A stretch of DNA of 64,000 nt from Ktedonobacter racemifer DSM 44963 (GTDB lineage Bacteria; Chloroflexota; Ktedonobacteria; Ktedonobacterales; Ktedonobacteraceae), in NCBI RefSeq assembly GCF_000178855.1, contig NZ_ADVG01000004.1, positions 2,418,001-2,482,000 of the forward strand, given 5' to 3'. Positions 53,571 through 61,548 of the stretch are shown one piece after another. The stretch's first letter is position 1. Every line of letters begins with the position of its first letter. The notes beneath the pieces are model-generated. The model saw only the letters and a list, made by a program, of their open reading frames with translations. It was not told the origin of the DNA and did not search any database. A program made the translations under genes and the position numbers.

Positions 53571-53831
53571 TTAGCCTTTGAAAAAATCCGCGTTGATCTT
53601 AATATACTGGTTCCATTCCTCGGGAACGGCAGATTCCTCGAAAATAGCCGTCACCGGGCAGACAGGTTCGCATGCGCCACAGTCAATGCACTCGTCAGGA
53701 TTGATATAGAGTTGCTCGCTGGACTCGAATCCCGCCTCGCTCTGAGTGGGATGGATGCAGTCTACCGGGCAGACATCGACACAGGAAGCATCTTTCACAC
53801 CCACGCATGGCTGGGTAATTACATAGGTCAT
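53571..53831 (-). CDS. Ferredoxin with two Fe-S cluster sites (FdxA-like)
   Basis: ATG 53831 (MTYVITQPCVGVKDASC) follows AAGGAGG. The 86-residue protein has an N-terminal cluster motif (C-x7-C-x3-CPVDC) and a full C-x2-C-x2-C-x3-CP motif (CIDCGACEPVCP), as in 7Fe/8Fe FdxA ferredoxins, with the tail EEWNQYIKINADFF. It is a cytoplasmic one-electron carrier. The partner enzyme is not in the window. Confidence 0.92.
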   Translation of the reverse strand: MTYVITQPCVGVKDASCVDVCPVDCIHPTQSEAGFESSEQLYINPDECIDCGACEPVCPVTAIFEESAVPEEWNQYIKINADFFKG

Positions 53832-54204
53832 AGCTACGATATCCTCCTTTTGGCTCGCCATGTGAGAGAGACTATTGATCCCTGGTACATGACGGCTACG
53901 TGTTTAGTTGTTGGTGGTGTTGGCACTAGGGACAAGCGAACGTTCCAACGGAACGAGCTGGCAACGTTCACGACATCATGGGCGAATCCATCACAAGGAA
54001 GGGACAAGAAGCAATTCCCCTACCTCATTTTAGGGCAGAGATGCAATGAGCCCCGAATTTACAATTGTCGAGCACTGGAGGTTGCCTCTAGAGAAGCCAT
54101 AAGATTTGTCAATAGTTCCTTGTGGGGGAAGCTGAGCTTAGAAAGGCACCAAGCCCCTTCTTAGCTGCCCTAGAGAGAGCGGCCAACCTGAGCATAATCC
54201 CAAG
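53832..54204. other. Non-coding spacer
   Basis: No convincing gene. Long open frames here are antisense or run through the ferredoxin gene. Confidence 0.4.
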
Positions 54205-54238
54205 TGGGTGGGGGCTACGGGCCCGTAGCCCCCACCCA
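54205..54238. repeat. 34-bp perfect palindrome over the IS110 transposase stop
   Basis: A self-complementary sequence centred on GGGCCC (arms of 17 bases, TGGGTGGGGGCTACGGG) spans the last codons and stop of the IS110 transposase. It may end transcription or mark the element end. Confidence 0.75.
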
Positions 54239-55004
54239 GACTTTGCCGGGATCGTAGTCCTCCTCCGTTTGCATCAGGTGCGTTGCCACAGCCACCATTT
54301 TGCGCATGACTGCCATGAGCGCGGACATCTTCTTGAGTCCACGCGCGACCAGATGCTGGTAATAGGCATCAAAGGCAGAGCCTTGCAAGGAAATACTGCG
54401 CAGAGCGGCCAAGTACAGCATCTGGCGCAGCAAGCCACTGCCTTGTTTCGAGAGCTTGGGGTGGCCTTTCCATTGGCCGCTCTCGCGGATCTTGATATCC
54501 ATGCCCGCGTAGGCGATGGCTTGATCGGTGCAGGCAAAACGATCCACCTCTCCCAGTTCTGCCCGTAACACCGCGATCGTCTTCGGCCTTAATTCTGGCA
54601 TCTGTTGGAGCCCTTTGGTGCCTGGATCGGTGGTAATAAGCTCCTCCAGTTCCTGCTCCAGCCGCACCAGATTAGCCTGCGTATGCTCCAACTGATCGCA
54701 GAGGATGCGCAAGCTACTCGCACGGCCACACAAGGCGCGGCCACTGCTCACCGACTCTTTCGCCAGGATCACTAATTTCTGTGCCGTAGAACGCCCGAAA
54801 TGCGGTGCGGGAACGGTTCGCAACACCTGGTGCACTGCAGCTTCGCCTGCCTCAGCCACAGCCTGGGCATGGGGATAGGCTTTGAGTACGGCCAGGGCGG
54901 TCTGTCCGCACGGATCAGCAAACACCTGAGTGAACTCGGGAAACAGTACCACCACTAATGCCTGGATCTGATTCTCGTAGCGGGCGGCTTCCTCGCTCAG
55001 TTGG

Positions 55005-57418
55005 GTTAAACTAAGCAAGTTTGTTACCTCCCTTGCTCGTCTTCAAAGTCGGACGTGACACTTTCGCGTCATCCGGCTCCTCAATAGCTTGGCTCTTGTC
55101 ATGAGTACCTCTAACAGTTGAGGAGCCATCCTCTGCCGTTTTTCGATCGTGGCAATGTCGATGGAGGACTTGCCAGTTGACATAGGCATCTTTCCCTCCG
55201 AGTGAGCGGGGAATGATGTGGTCGAGTTCCAACAGGTCTCCATCTTTAAAGTGCAGTTTGCACCACGGGCATTTCCCTTGTTGCCTTTTGAGAAGTTGTG
55301 CTTCTCTGTCGGTCAGGTCAGGGTGTTTGCCCATGCGTGCCCCCCAATAGACCCAATCGCCATCGAAAGGATTTTTGTCTTCGCGGATTTTGACATGCCG
55401 ATGGATATGGAATTGTTGGTGTTTCAACAATCGTGTCCCATCGAGTGTGGCAAAATCCCATTTAACGTCTTTCTTTCCAATCCGCTCATGAGTATGCCAA
55501 TATTTGTTGGTAACCCAATCCACGGATTTGTTAGTATGGCGACGTTTCGCCCAACTCATGAGCTTTATCCAGGTCAGATGATCAGCTTTAGAAAACGTCT
55601 CACTGGCCATGCATCTGGCATAGTAATTGCACCAGCCTCGAATCATTGGATTGAGTTGTCCAATCACACTTCTCTGGTCCTGGGCTTTGCGTTGTTTAAT
55701 CGCTTGTCCCATTGCCTTGAGATGTCGGGATATTGCTTCTTTGCTTGGCGTGATATGTGTTTTGAAGCCGAGTGGAAACGAGTTTGGGCTTCCCATCTTT
55801 CCCGTGTGTGTCTTCCCGACACGATATTGTTGGATGTGAAAGCCCAGGAAGTCGAAGCCTACATTCCCTTCATACCTTTCCAGTGTGTGAGTAATGCGCG
55901 TTTTGCTCGGTTTCAGTTCCAGGCCCATGTTTGCTAACCATTCATTCACGATCTGCTTCACCTGCTCAATAACCGCCAATTCTTGATGCAGCACCACAAA
56001 GTCATCAGCGTAACGTACGACAAAGGGCTTCCAGTTGTCGATGACTTTCCCGTTCAGTCTTTTTGACTTGGGAAAGTGCGAGCGTATGGCTGTTTCTAAG
56101 CCATGCAGCGCAATATTGGCGAGTAATGGCGAAGCGACTCCTCCTTGGGGAGTTCCTTCTTCGGACGGGAATAGGGTTTCCCCATCCATAATCCCTGCTT
56201 TAAGCCATGCCTTGATGACACGCTCTATTGCCGGGATGGTGGCGAGTTTGGTAAGCAGCGCTTGCTGATCAATTCGGTCGAAACATTTCGCGATATCCGC
56301 ATCGAGCACGTACCGCGGCTTCTTGCTGATGACGCTGTATATTTCTTCAATCGCATCATGGCCTGAACGTCCTGGTCGAAAGCCATAACTGTTCGGCTCG
56401 AATTTGGCCTCCCATTCTGGCTCTAAAGCAAGCTTGATAAGAGCTTGAAGGCTGCGGTCTTGCAGGACAGGAATGCCCAACCCGCGCTTTTCGGTGGTGC
56501 CTGGTTTCGGTATCCAGACACGTCGCACAGGCTGGGCTTTGAGGTCTAGGTCCAATCGCAGGACAAGGGCCATCCGCTCGCTCGGTCTGAGGCGTTTGAT
56601 CCCATCGATCCCGGCGGTGTTCTTCCCTCGGTTGTCCTGGGTAACTCTCCGTACTGCGAGACATTTCGCTGACCAGGATTTGAGTAAGAGTCTTTGGAGT
56701 GAGTGAACCGCCTTCGTCTCGCCACGAAGCGAGGCTTGATAGATACGCTTTTGGAGCTTGTACACTTGCCGTTCGATGGTTTCCCAGGGCAAGTGCTCCC
56801 ATCTATACATGAAAGTGTTCATAGCGTGTGTACTCCTACTTAAGTCTCTATCATCCAGACTATCGTGTCTGCGTCGGCGTATCCTGGGTTTACTTCTTCA
56901 CCCAGGCATTAGCTTCTCAGACAATCCTCCCATCATTGAGCTTGCGGTTGACACCTGCTCCACGTATCGACCTTCCGTGAAGAACCACAATGATGGTTAT
57001 CCCGTTCCTGATATTCGTTTTCTGTAGCGTTAGGAAGGGCACTCTCCACCGGGTTTCTCAGGGGTGAACCCTGGTCATGCATACATTGCCAGGCCCCTAT
57101 CCGGTACCATTTTGGTCAAGCCAATAGCTCACGTAGGCTTGTGTGCGCTAACGGTGGATTACCGTACCTTCGCTCGCGTTCTCCATAGCTACTTGCATGC
57201 AGGTCTCCTCTGGTGAGTTCAGGTTCTTCCTGCGCTCTTCCCGCTTCAGGGATTGATGGTCAGTCGCTACCCTGGGGAAGAGGCTTTTCCTCGTTCACAA
57301 AGGGTTGGGAATTGACAGGTATCGGTCTCACCCAACATCGAATATCAAGTTGTAAAGGTTTGTGGCCTTTCTCCTCATCCTCTATGCGAGAGCATAGTTT
57401 CGAGGAAACGGGTCGCAC
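55005..57418 (-). mobile_element. Group II intron with reverse transcriptase
   Basis: On the reverse strand the intron begins GTGCGACCCG (57418) and ends ...TTTAAC (55005). About 600 nt of ribozyme domains I-IV precede the encoded protein. Domain V is 55079-55045, 35 nt: GAGCCGGATGACGC, GAAA, then GTGTCACGTCCGACTTT with the AC bulge. The C of the catalytic triad faces A instead of G, a C-A mismatch. It is inserted in the IS110 transposase gene. Confidence 0.88.
55011..56822 (-). CDS. ltrA: Group II intron reverse transcriptase/maturase with HNH endonuclease
   Basis: This 603-residue protein has RT domains (RRVWIPKPGTTEKRGLGIPV; YGFRPGRSGHDAIEEIYSVI; GTPQGGVASPLLANIALHGL; the catalytic FVVRYADDFVVL at ~270). 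A maturase X domain follows, then a C-terminal HNH nuclease with a zinc-type knuckle (CPWCKLHFKDGDLLELDHII, HRHCHDRKTAEDG). It splices and retrohomes the intron. Its frame continues through domains V and VI, stopping six bases from the intron end. Intact, it is the only IEP in the window. Confidence 0.92.
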   Translation of the reverse strand: MNTFMYRWEHLPWETIERQVYKLQKRIYQASLRGETKAVHSLQRLLLKSWSAKCLAVRRVTQDNRGKNTAGIDGIKRLRPSERMALVLRLDLDLKAQPVRRVWIPKPGTTEKRGLGIPVLQDRSLQALIKLALEPEWEAKFEPNSYGFRPGRSGHDAIEEIYSVISKKPRYVLDADIAKCFDRIDQQALLTKLATIPAIERVIKAWLKAGIMDGETLFPSEEGTPQGGVASPLLANIALHGLETAIRSHFPKSKRLNGKVIDNWKPFVVRYADDFVVLHQELAVIEQVKQIVNEWLANMGLELKPSKTRITHTLERYEGNVGFDFLGFHIQQYRVGKTHTGKMGSPNSFPLGFKTHITPSKEAISRHLKAMGQAIKQRKAQDQRSVIGQLNPMIRGWCNYYARCMASETFSKADHLTWIKLMSWAKRRHTNKSVDWVTNKYWHTHERIGKKDVKWDFATLDGTRLLKHQQFHIHRHVKIREDKNPFDGDWVYWGARMGKHPDLTDREAQLLKRQQGKCPWCKLHFKDGDLLELDHIIPRSLGGKDAYVNWQVLHRHCHDRKTAEDGSSTVRGTHDKSQAIEEPDDAKVSRPTLKTSKGGNKLA

Positions 57419-57879
57419 GTATGCAAACGCACCAATTCGCGGTATGTGGCAACCTGCTCCCCAGGAATATAGCCCACGCGCGCTTCGCCACTGAGCAAGG
57501 CGCGGGCTATGGTCATGGCGTCCAGCCGATCGGTCTTGGCGCGTAACCCCTGTTGCTGGTGAAAGTGATGCGTTTGTCCTGGATGCAGCAAGCGCATCTG
57601 GTAGCCTTGCTGCTCCAGTTCGTGGTAGAGGTTTTCATGATAGCGAGAGGTCGCCTCCATCCCAATCACGATCTGGTTCGGAGCAGCATCCAACTGGCTC
57701 AGTTTCTCCTCCCATACCTTCCAGCCCTCCCTGGCATTGGCAAAGGTGATTGACTTGACCACCACACTTTTGTCAGGGCGCGTGATGCAGCCCGAACAGG
57801 ATTGGCTTCCGATGTCAATCCCACAGACGTATTTGACGTCGGCTCCCGAAGCTTCGGAAGCAGATGGAGTCGTCTCCAT

Positions 57880-58619
57880 AGCACACCTGAATTTCTTTGA
57901 TTCTCCCTCTTCCTTGGCCTTCTCTCCGGTGCCACCTTTCACCGGGGGCAGTCAACGGGAACCCCGACCAACCAGAGCGAGCGTCAGCTCATCTTGGATC
58001 GGCACTCTGGCTCTGGCAACGGCCTTTCGCGTCGCCATGGGCTGGTGCAACAAGCCTCATAGACCCTTGAAGCTCTGGCGGGCGGGGAGCTGTCTCTAGA
58101 AGGAGGTCACTGCTGTTCACAGGCCTCTAGCGGTTACTCAGGCTCTCCCACTGCTCCCAAATTATTATATGAGCGGTTTTCCCAGGCGGTCAATGGTTAC
58201 TGCTCATGCTTCGCGCCATTTGCTCATTCTTCGGATCTGCCCACGGGGTGCGCCACGAGATGCGTTTTTGATTGAGATGTCTTCACAGGACCGTTTCATG
58301 CCCCGGCTTTTTGCTGGCAAAGGATCAGAATAACCTCTGCCCTATGAAACGAGAGAGCAGCGAAGAACGCTCTCAAGCCAAATCACTGCTGAGCTACATC
58401 TCGTTGCGCATCCCGTGGGACTTATGAAGAAGCACTGATAACTTGTTCTGTCAACTCGCCAATTTTCCACCACTCAATAAGACATTATCGGTGATCCTCC
58501 ATCCCCCATGGGTGGTGCAACAAGCTGATCCAGGGAAGAAAGCTGTAAGCAAGCGACGGAGAATCCATGGAGACCAACGAAGCAGGGAGGGAAAGAGCGT
58601 TCACTCCTTGCAAACATAC
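57880..58619. other. Non-coding DNA upstream of IS110 and TetR
   Basis: No supported gene over about 740 bases. The part next to 57880 is presumably the IS110 left region. Confidence 0.4.
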
Positions 58620-58635
58620 CATACCATATGGTATG
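58620..58635. promoter_or_regulatory. Palindromic operator before the TetR gene
   Basis: CATACCATATGGTATG is a perfect 16-bp palindrome 44 bases before the TetR start, next to TTGCAA (58608-58613), which could be a -35 box. TetR proteins usually bind such sites at their own promoter. Confidence 0.65.
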
Positions 58636-58678
58636 ACGTGAGGAAGAGAAATGTGTTGAGCAAAGGGAGGAACCGTTC

Positions 58679-59230
58679 ATGGCGCAACTCAGCAGACGCA
58701 GATGGCTCGAGGAAGGGCTCGCCCTGCTTGAAGAGGCGGGTGCCGAAGCTCTCACGATCGAGTCCTTAACCAGCCGACTCGGGGTGACCAAAGGGTCCTT
58801 TTACCACCACTTCGCCAATTTCCAGGACTTTAAGCAACGGTTGCTGGAGTTTTGGGAAGAAGAGGGAACACTTCGCATTATCCAATGGGCAGAACAGGAG
58901 GATTCACCACCAGAAAAGCTGGCACGGGTGATACGAGCGAGCTTACATCCTCCTCGGCTCGATGTGACTCTGCGCGCCTGGGCCTTACAAGATGAACAGG
59001 TGCGCGTTCACCAACAGCGCATCGATCAGCAGCGGCTGGCGTATTTGGAAGCGGTAGTCTTTGCCACCAGGGCCGATCGTCTGTACGCACAGTCTCTTGC
59101 CAGAGTCCTCTACAGTCTCTACGTGGGCAGCCAGCATATCATTCCCCCCATTGAGGGCGAGGATCTGGGCGCTTTATATCAGCTTGTCCAACAGTGGTTT
59201 GCAAAGGAGAGTCAGCAATGTTTGTCGTGA
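58679..59230 (+). CDS. TetR family transcriptional regulator
   Basis: The 183-residue protein has a TetR N-terminal HTH (RRRWLEEGLALLEEAGAEAL; TIESLTSRLGVTKGSFYHHF) and a divergent helical ligand domain. It overlaps the YciI-like gene by 13 bases, so the two are one operon, probably self-regulated through the palindrome at 58620. Confidence 0.9.
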   Translation: MAQLSRRRWLEEGLALLEEAGAEALTIESLTSRLGVTKGSFYHHFANFQDFKQRLLEFWEEEGTLRIIQWAEQEDSPPEKLARVIRASLHPPRLDVTLRAWALQDEQVRVHQQRIDQQRLAYLEAVVFATRADRLYAQSLARVLYSLYVGSQHIIPPIEGEDLGALYQLVQQWFAKESQQCLS

Positions 59231-59556
59231 TCTATACTCATGGCCCGGCCTGGCAACCTGGGAAGACGGTGTCTGAGCAACCCTTTTATCGTGAACATGG
59301 CAGGTATATGAAACAGTTTTTTATGGCCAGGAAGCTGCTTATGGGCGGTGCTTTTGTGGACAATCAGGGCGGTCTGGGCATTCTCGATGTCGCGAGCGAA
59401 GCGCAGGCGCGGGAGATCGTCGTACACGATCCCGCGGTGCTGGAGCGGGTTTTTGAACCGCACCTGCATCCCTGGCATGCCTACTTCAATCAGTATCAAG
59501 CGCAAAGTGCTCCATCAGGAGAGTGCTCATCGGGCGAGAAGGAGGTCTTGCCATGA
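59218..59556 (+). CDS. YciI-like (YCII-related) protein
   Basis: ATG 59218 (MFVVIYTHGPAWQPGKTVSE) lies inside the end of the TetR gene. The 112-residue product has the YCII ferredoxin-like fold pattern: HGRYMKQFFMARKLLMGGAF, then GGLGILDVASEAQAREIVVH and DPAVLERVFEPHLHPWHAYF. The conserved His-Asp pair is thought to act in small dehydrohalogenase-like or stress reactions. The exact role is unknown; it is presumably the target gene of the TetR. Confidence 0.8.
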   Translation: MFVVIYTHGPAWQPGKTVSEQPFYREHGRYMKQFFMARKLLMGGAFVDNQGGLGILDVASEAQAREIVVHDPAVLERVFEPHLHPWHAYFNQYQAQSAPSGECSSGEKEVLP

Positions 59557-59797
59557 CAAACCCAACACGGTTCTGTCAGAACTCAGATCACAGAAGTTCG
59601 TCAAGTTTACAAAAAGTTGGGCTTGAAAGCCCCCGCGATTCCATCCGGGGGATGAAAAGCCGTTCCTTGTTTGGGGCTCTCTCCCTGACACTTTTTAGCT
59701 CATGTAGAACATCTTCAAAGAGGGAAGAAGTGGAGGGAGAGGCGTATCTAGACTCTGATATAATGAACAGCAAAATGAAGGAGAGGAGCCCTACCGC

Positions 59798-60211
59798 ATG
59801 AGTGAGAACTGCGTTTTTTGCCAGATTATTCACCATCAAGCCCCAGCCTATGTGGTGACAGAAGATGAGCACATTATCGTCTTTCTTTCCAAAGAAAATC
59901 ACCCGCTGGTCGTGCCCAAGCAACATATTCCCACTATTTATTCCTTGGATGACGTAACTGGTGCCCACATCATGAGAGCAGCAAGAGAGATCGCTCGTGC
60001 TGTCAAACTGGGACTGGAGTGCGAAGGGATTTACCTGACGCAAGCTAATGAGTCAGCTGCTGGTCAAGAGGTCTTCCACTTTCATCTGCATATCTACCCT
60101 CGCTGGCGCGCTGTCGATTTTCGCTCACAGCAGACCGCCCACCACATCAGCAAGGCAGACAAGCAGGAGACCTTGCAGAAGATCACCGCATCCCTGTACA
60201 GAGAGCAATAG
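59798..60211 (+). CDS. HIT family hydrolase (IS passenger)
   Basis: The 137-residue protein shows CVFCQIIHHQAPAYVVTEDE with the zinc-type CxxC, LVVPKQHIPTIYSLDDV, and the histidine triad EVFHFHLHIYPRW (H-x-H-x-H, about residue 95). HIT proteins hydrolyse nucleotide phosphoramidates, dinucleoside polyphosphates or similar. TATAAT at 59759-59764 and AAGGAG before the ATG give it its own expression signals within the element. Confidence 0.9.
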   Translation: MSENCVFCQIIHHQAPAYVVTEDEHIIVFLSKENHPLVVPKQHIPTIYSLDDVTGAHIMRAAREIARAVKLGLECEGIYLTQANESAAGQEVFHFHLHIYPRWRAVDFRSQQTAHHISKADKQETLQKITASLYREQ

Positions 60212-60221
60212 TCTCGGCGCA

Positions 60222-61349
60222 TCAAAAGCGAAGAGAAAAACGCCATTTGACCGACGAACCTCGAAATAATAAACATTTCTTACGTTCGCAGAGACGAGAG
60301 GAGTTGCCCGCAAGATCTAACAGATACAGCCTGCCAATGCGGAAAATGCTCTTGTCGCGGCGGTCATGGCGATCATAGCGATCGCGTTTGCCATGATGCA
60401 TACAGGAGGCAGCCCCATGAACCAGCCACCAGACGGCGAGAAAGAGCACGAGCAGCATCCGATCGATGCGATCCAACCGGCGCACATGACAGCTTTCCCA
60501 CTGCCACCCACGACTCTTCAAATCCTGGAAGGTGGATTCCACTCGCCACCACAAGCGATACTCTCGCAAGCGGGCTCCACCTGCGGGACGGTCAGAAATG
60601 ACCAGCAGAGCTTCTTCCTCATGCGGGTCCCAATAGGCACTCAGGTTGGTCTCAAGCTGTTCCTCCTGCCATAACCGAACGCGTCCATAAAACCGCGAGC
60701 CTTGCGTGGCGACCACATCGCAGACCCGACGAGAAGGCAAGAGATGACCAGCAGGCGCGTAGGGCTGGCAGGTATGATGGGCACAAATTCTGAAGAGGTA
60801 ATGCCAGCCGTATTTCTGACAAAGAGCGACCATCGGAGAGCAGCCAAATGCGCTATCGCCAAGCACAGTGCATTCCGCCTCGCCGATGTGAGGAGCCAGT
60901 CGCTTGAACAGCTCTTCAATGCACTCCCACAAGCCTTGATCCCACCTTTGCCAGCCTGGCATGACTTTCCATACCAGCGGTAAAACGCGAGAATGGTGCA
61001 GCAGACCGATGTAAATCACTTGCGCATGCTCTTCATAGGAGGTGAGATCGATGACTAGGCGCAACGGGCCTCGCCGAAAAAAGGGCAGCACTTGGGCAAG
61101 CAGCGCGTCCCAGGTCTTCTCCGTCTCAATACGCTCATTGCTTAAAAAGCGCTCCAGACGACGCTCGATGCTACTCGCCTTCGCTTCACTCTCGGCTAAC
61201 AACTCTTCGGCCACGACTGGGATCACCAGACTCCGGGCTTTGATCACTCCGACCACAAACAGCGCAAGCGTTTTGCTTTGATGCCCATGCAAGTGCGTAA
61301 AAAATTCCTTGACCTGGTCCTGCCACACAGTCCATAATGGATTCCTCAT
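60222..61349 (-). CDS. IS4-family DDE transposase
   Basis: The 375-residue transposase has DDE residues in LRLVIDLTSYEEHAQ, CTVLGDSAFGCSPMV and YRLWWRVESTFQDLKSRGWQ (the IS4 Y-x-R-x-E-type element). The basic tail ends KRDRYDRHDRRDKSIFRIGR. It is intact, so this element may still move. Confidence 0.85.
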   Translation of the reverse strand: MRNPLWTVWQDQVKEFFTHLHGHQSKTLALFVVGVIKARSLVIPVVAEELLAESEAKASSIERRLERFLSNERIETEKTWDALLAQVLPFFRRGPLRLVIDLTSYEEHAQVIYIGLLHHSRVLPLVWKVMPGWQRWDQGLWECIEELFKRLAPHIGEAECTVLGDSAFGCSPMVALCQKYGWHYLFRICAHHTCQPYAPAGHLLPSRRVCDVVATQGSRFYGRVRLWQEEQLETNLSAYWDPHEEEALLVISDRPAGGARLREYRLWWRVESTFQDLKSRGWQWESCHVRRLDRIDRMLLVLFLAVWWLVHGAASCMHHGKRDRYDRHDRRDKSIFRIGRLYLLDLAGNSSRLCERKKCLLFRGSSVKWRFSLRF

Positions 61350-61548
61350 GGAGATTGTCCTCTTTCAGCTCACATTTCTGCTTGTAGGACGATCTCTTCT
61401 GTTCGCCGACCTCCTCCCAGACACAAAAGTCCTCTCTCAAGCTGCCAGGTACTCGGTGATGCGTGCGTCTCACCCCTTTTGCTCTTATTTACTCGTTATC
61501 TTCCATTGAAAAAGTGTCAGGGAGAGAGCTTGTTTGGGGGGGAGGTGG

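Larger units (their letters stand above)
54215..57879 (-). mobile_element. IS110-family transposase gene interrupted by a group II intron
   Basis: Exon 1 (57879-57419; METTPSASEASGADVKYVCG) contains the DEDD-type CGIDIGSQSCSG and KTDRLDAMTIARALLSGEAR. Exon 2 (55004-54215; QLSEEAARYENQIQALVVVL) contains the conserved C-terminal MPELRPKTIAVLRAELGEVD and YAGMDIKIRESGQWKGHPKL, SKQGSGLLRQMLYLAALRSI. Joining ...LVRLHT to QLSEEAA restores an uninterrupted IS110 transposase, so it may work after splicing. No inverted ends are expected for this family. Confidence 0.85.
59677..61528. mobile_element. IS4-family element carrying a HIT gene
   Basis: Perfect 20-bp inverted repeats (CTCTCTCCCTGACACTTTTT at 59677-59696 and its complement at 61509-61528) are flanked by an exact 11-bp direct repeat CTTGTTTGGGG (59666-59676, 61529-61539). 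Length is 1852 bp. Inside are a rightward HIT-family gene and a leftward DDE transposase, convergent and 10 bases apart. The exact ends and duplication show a recent insertion, with the HIT gene as a true passenger. Confidence 0.88.

Noticed and set aside
53535..54164. 209-codon forward frame across the ferredoxin gene
   Set aside because: It is antisense to a clear ferredoxin with its own ribosome site, and the remaining part has no family features.
59617..59660. Hairpin GCCCCCG...CGGGGGATGAA before the IS4 element as an IS605 right end or guide-RNA scaffold
   Set aside because: The shape is suggestive, but no tnpB or matching partner end lies nearby and it does not match the two TnpB elements here.
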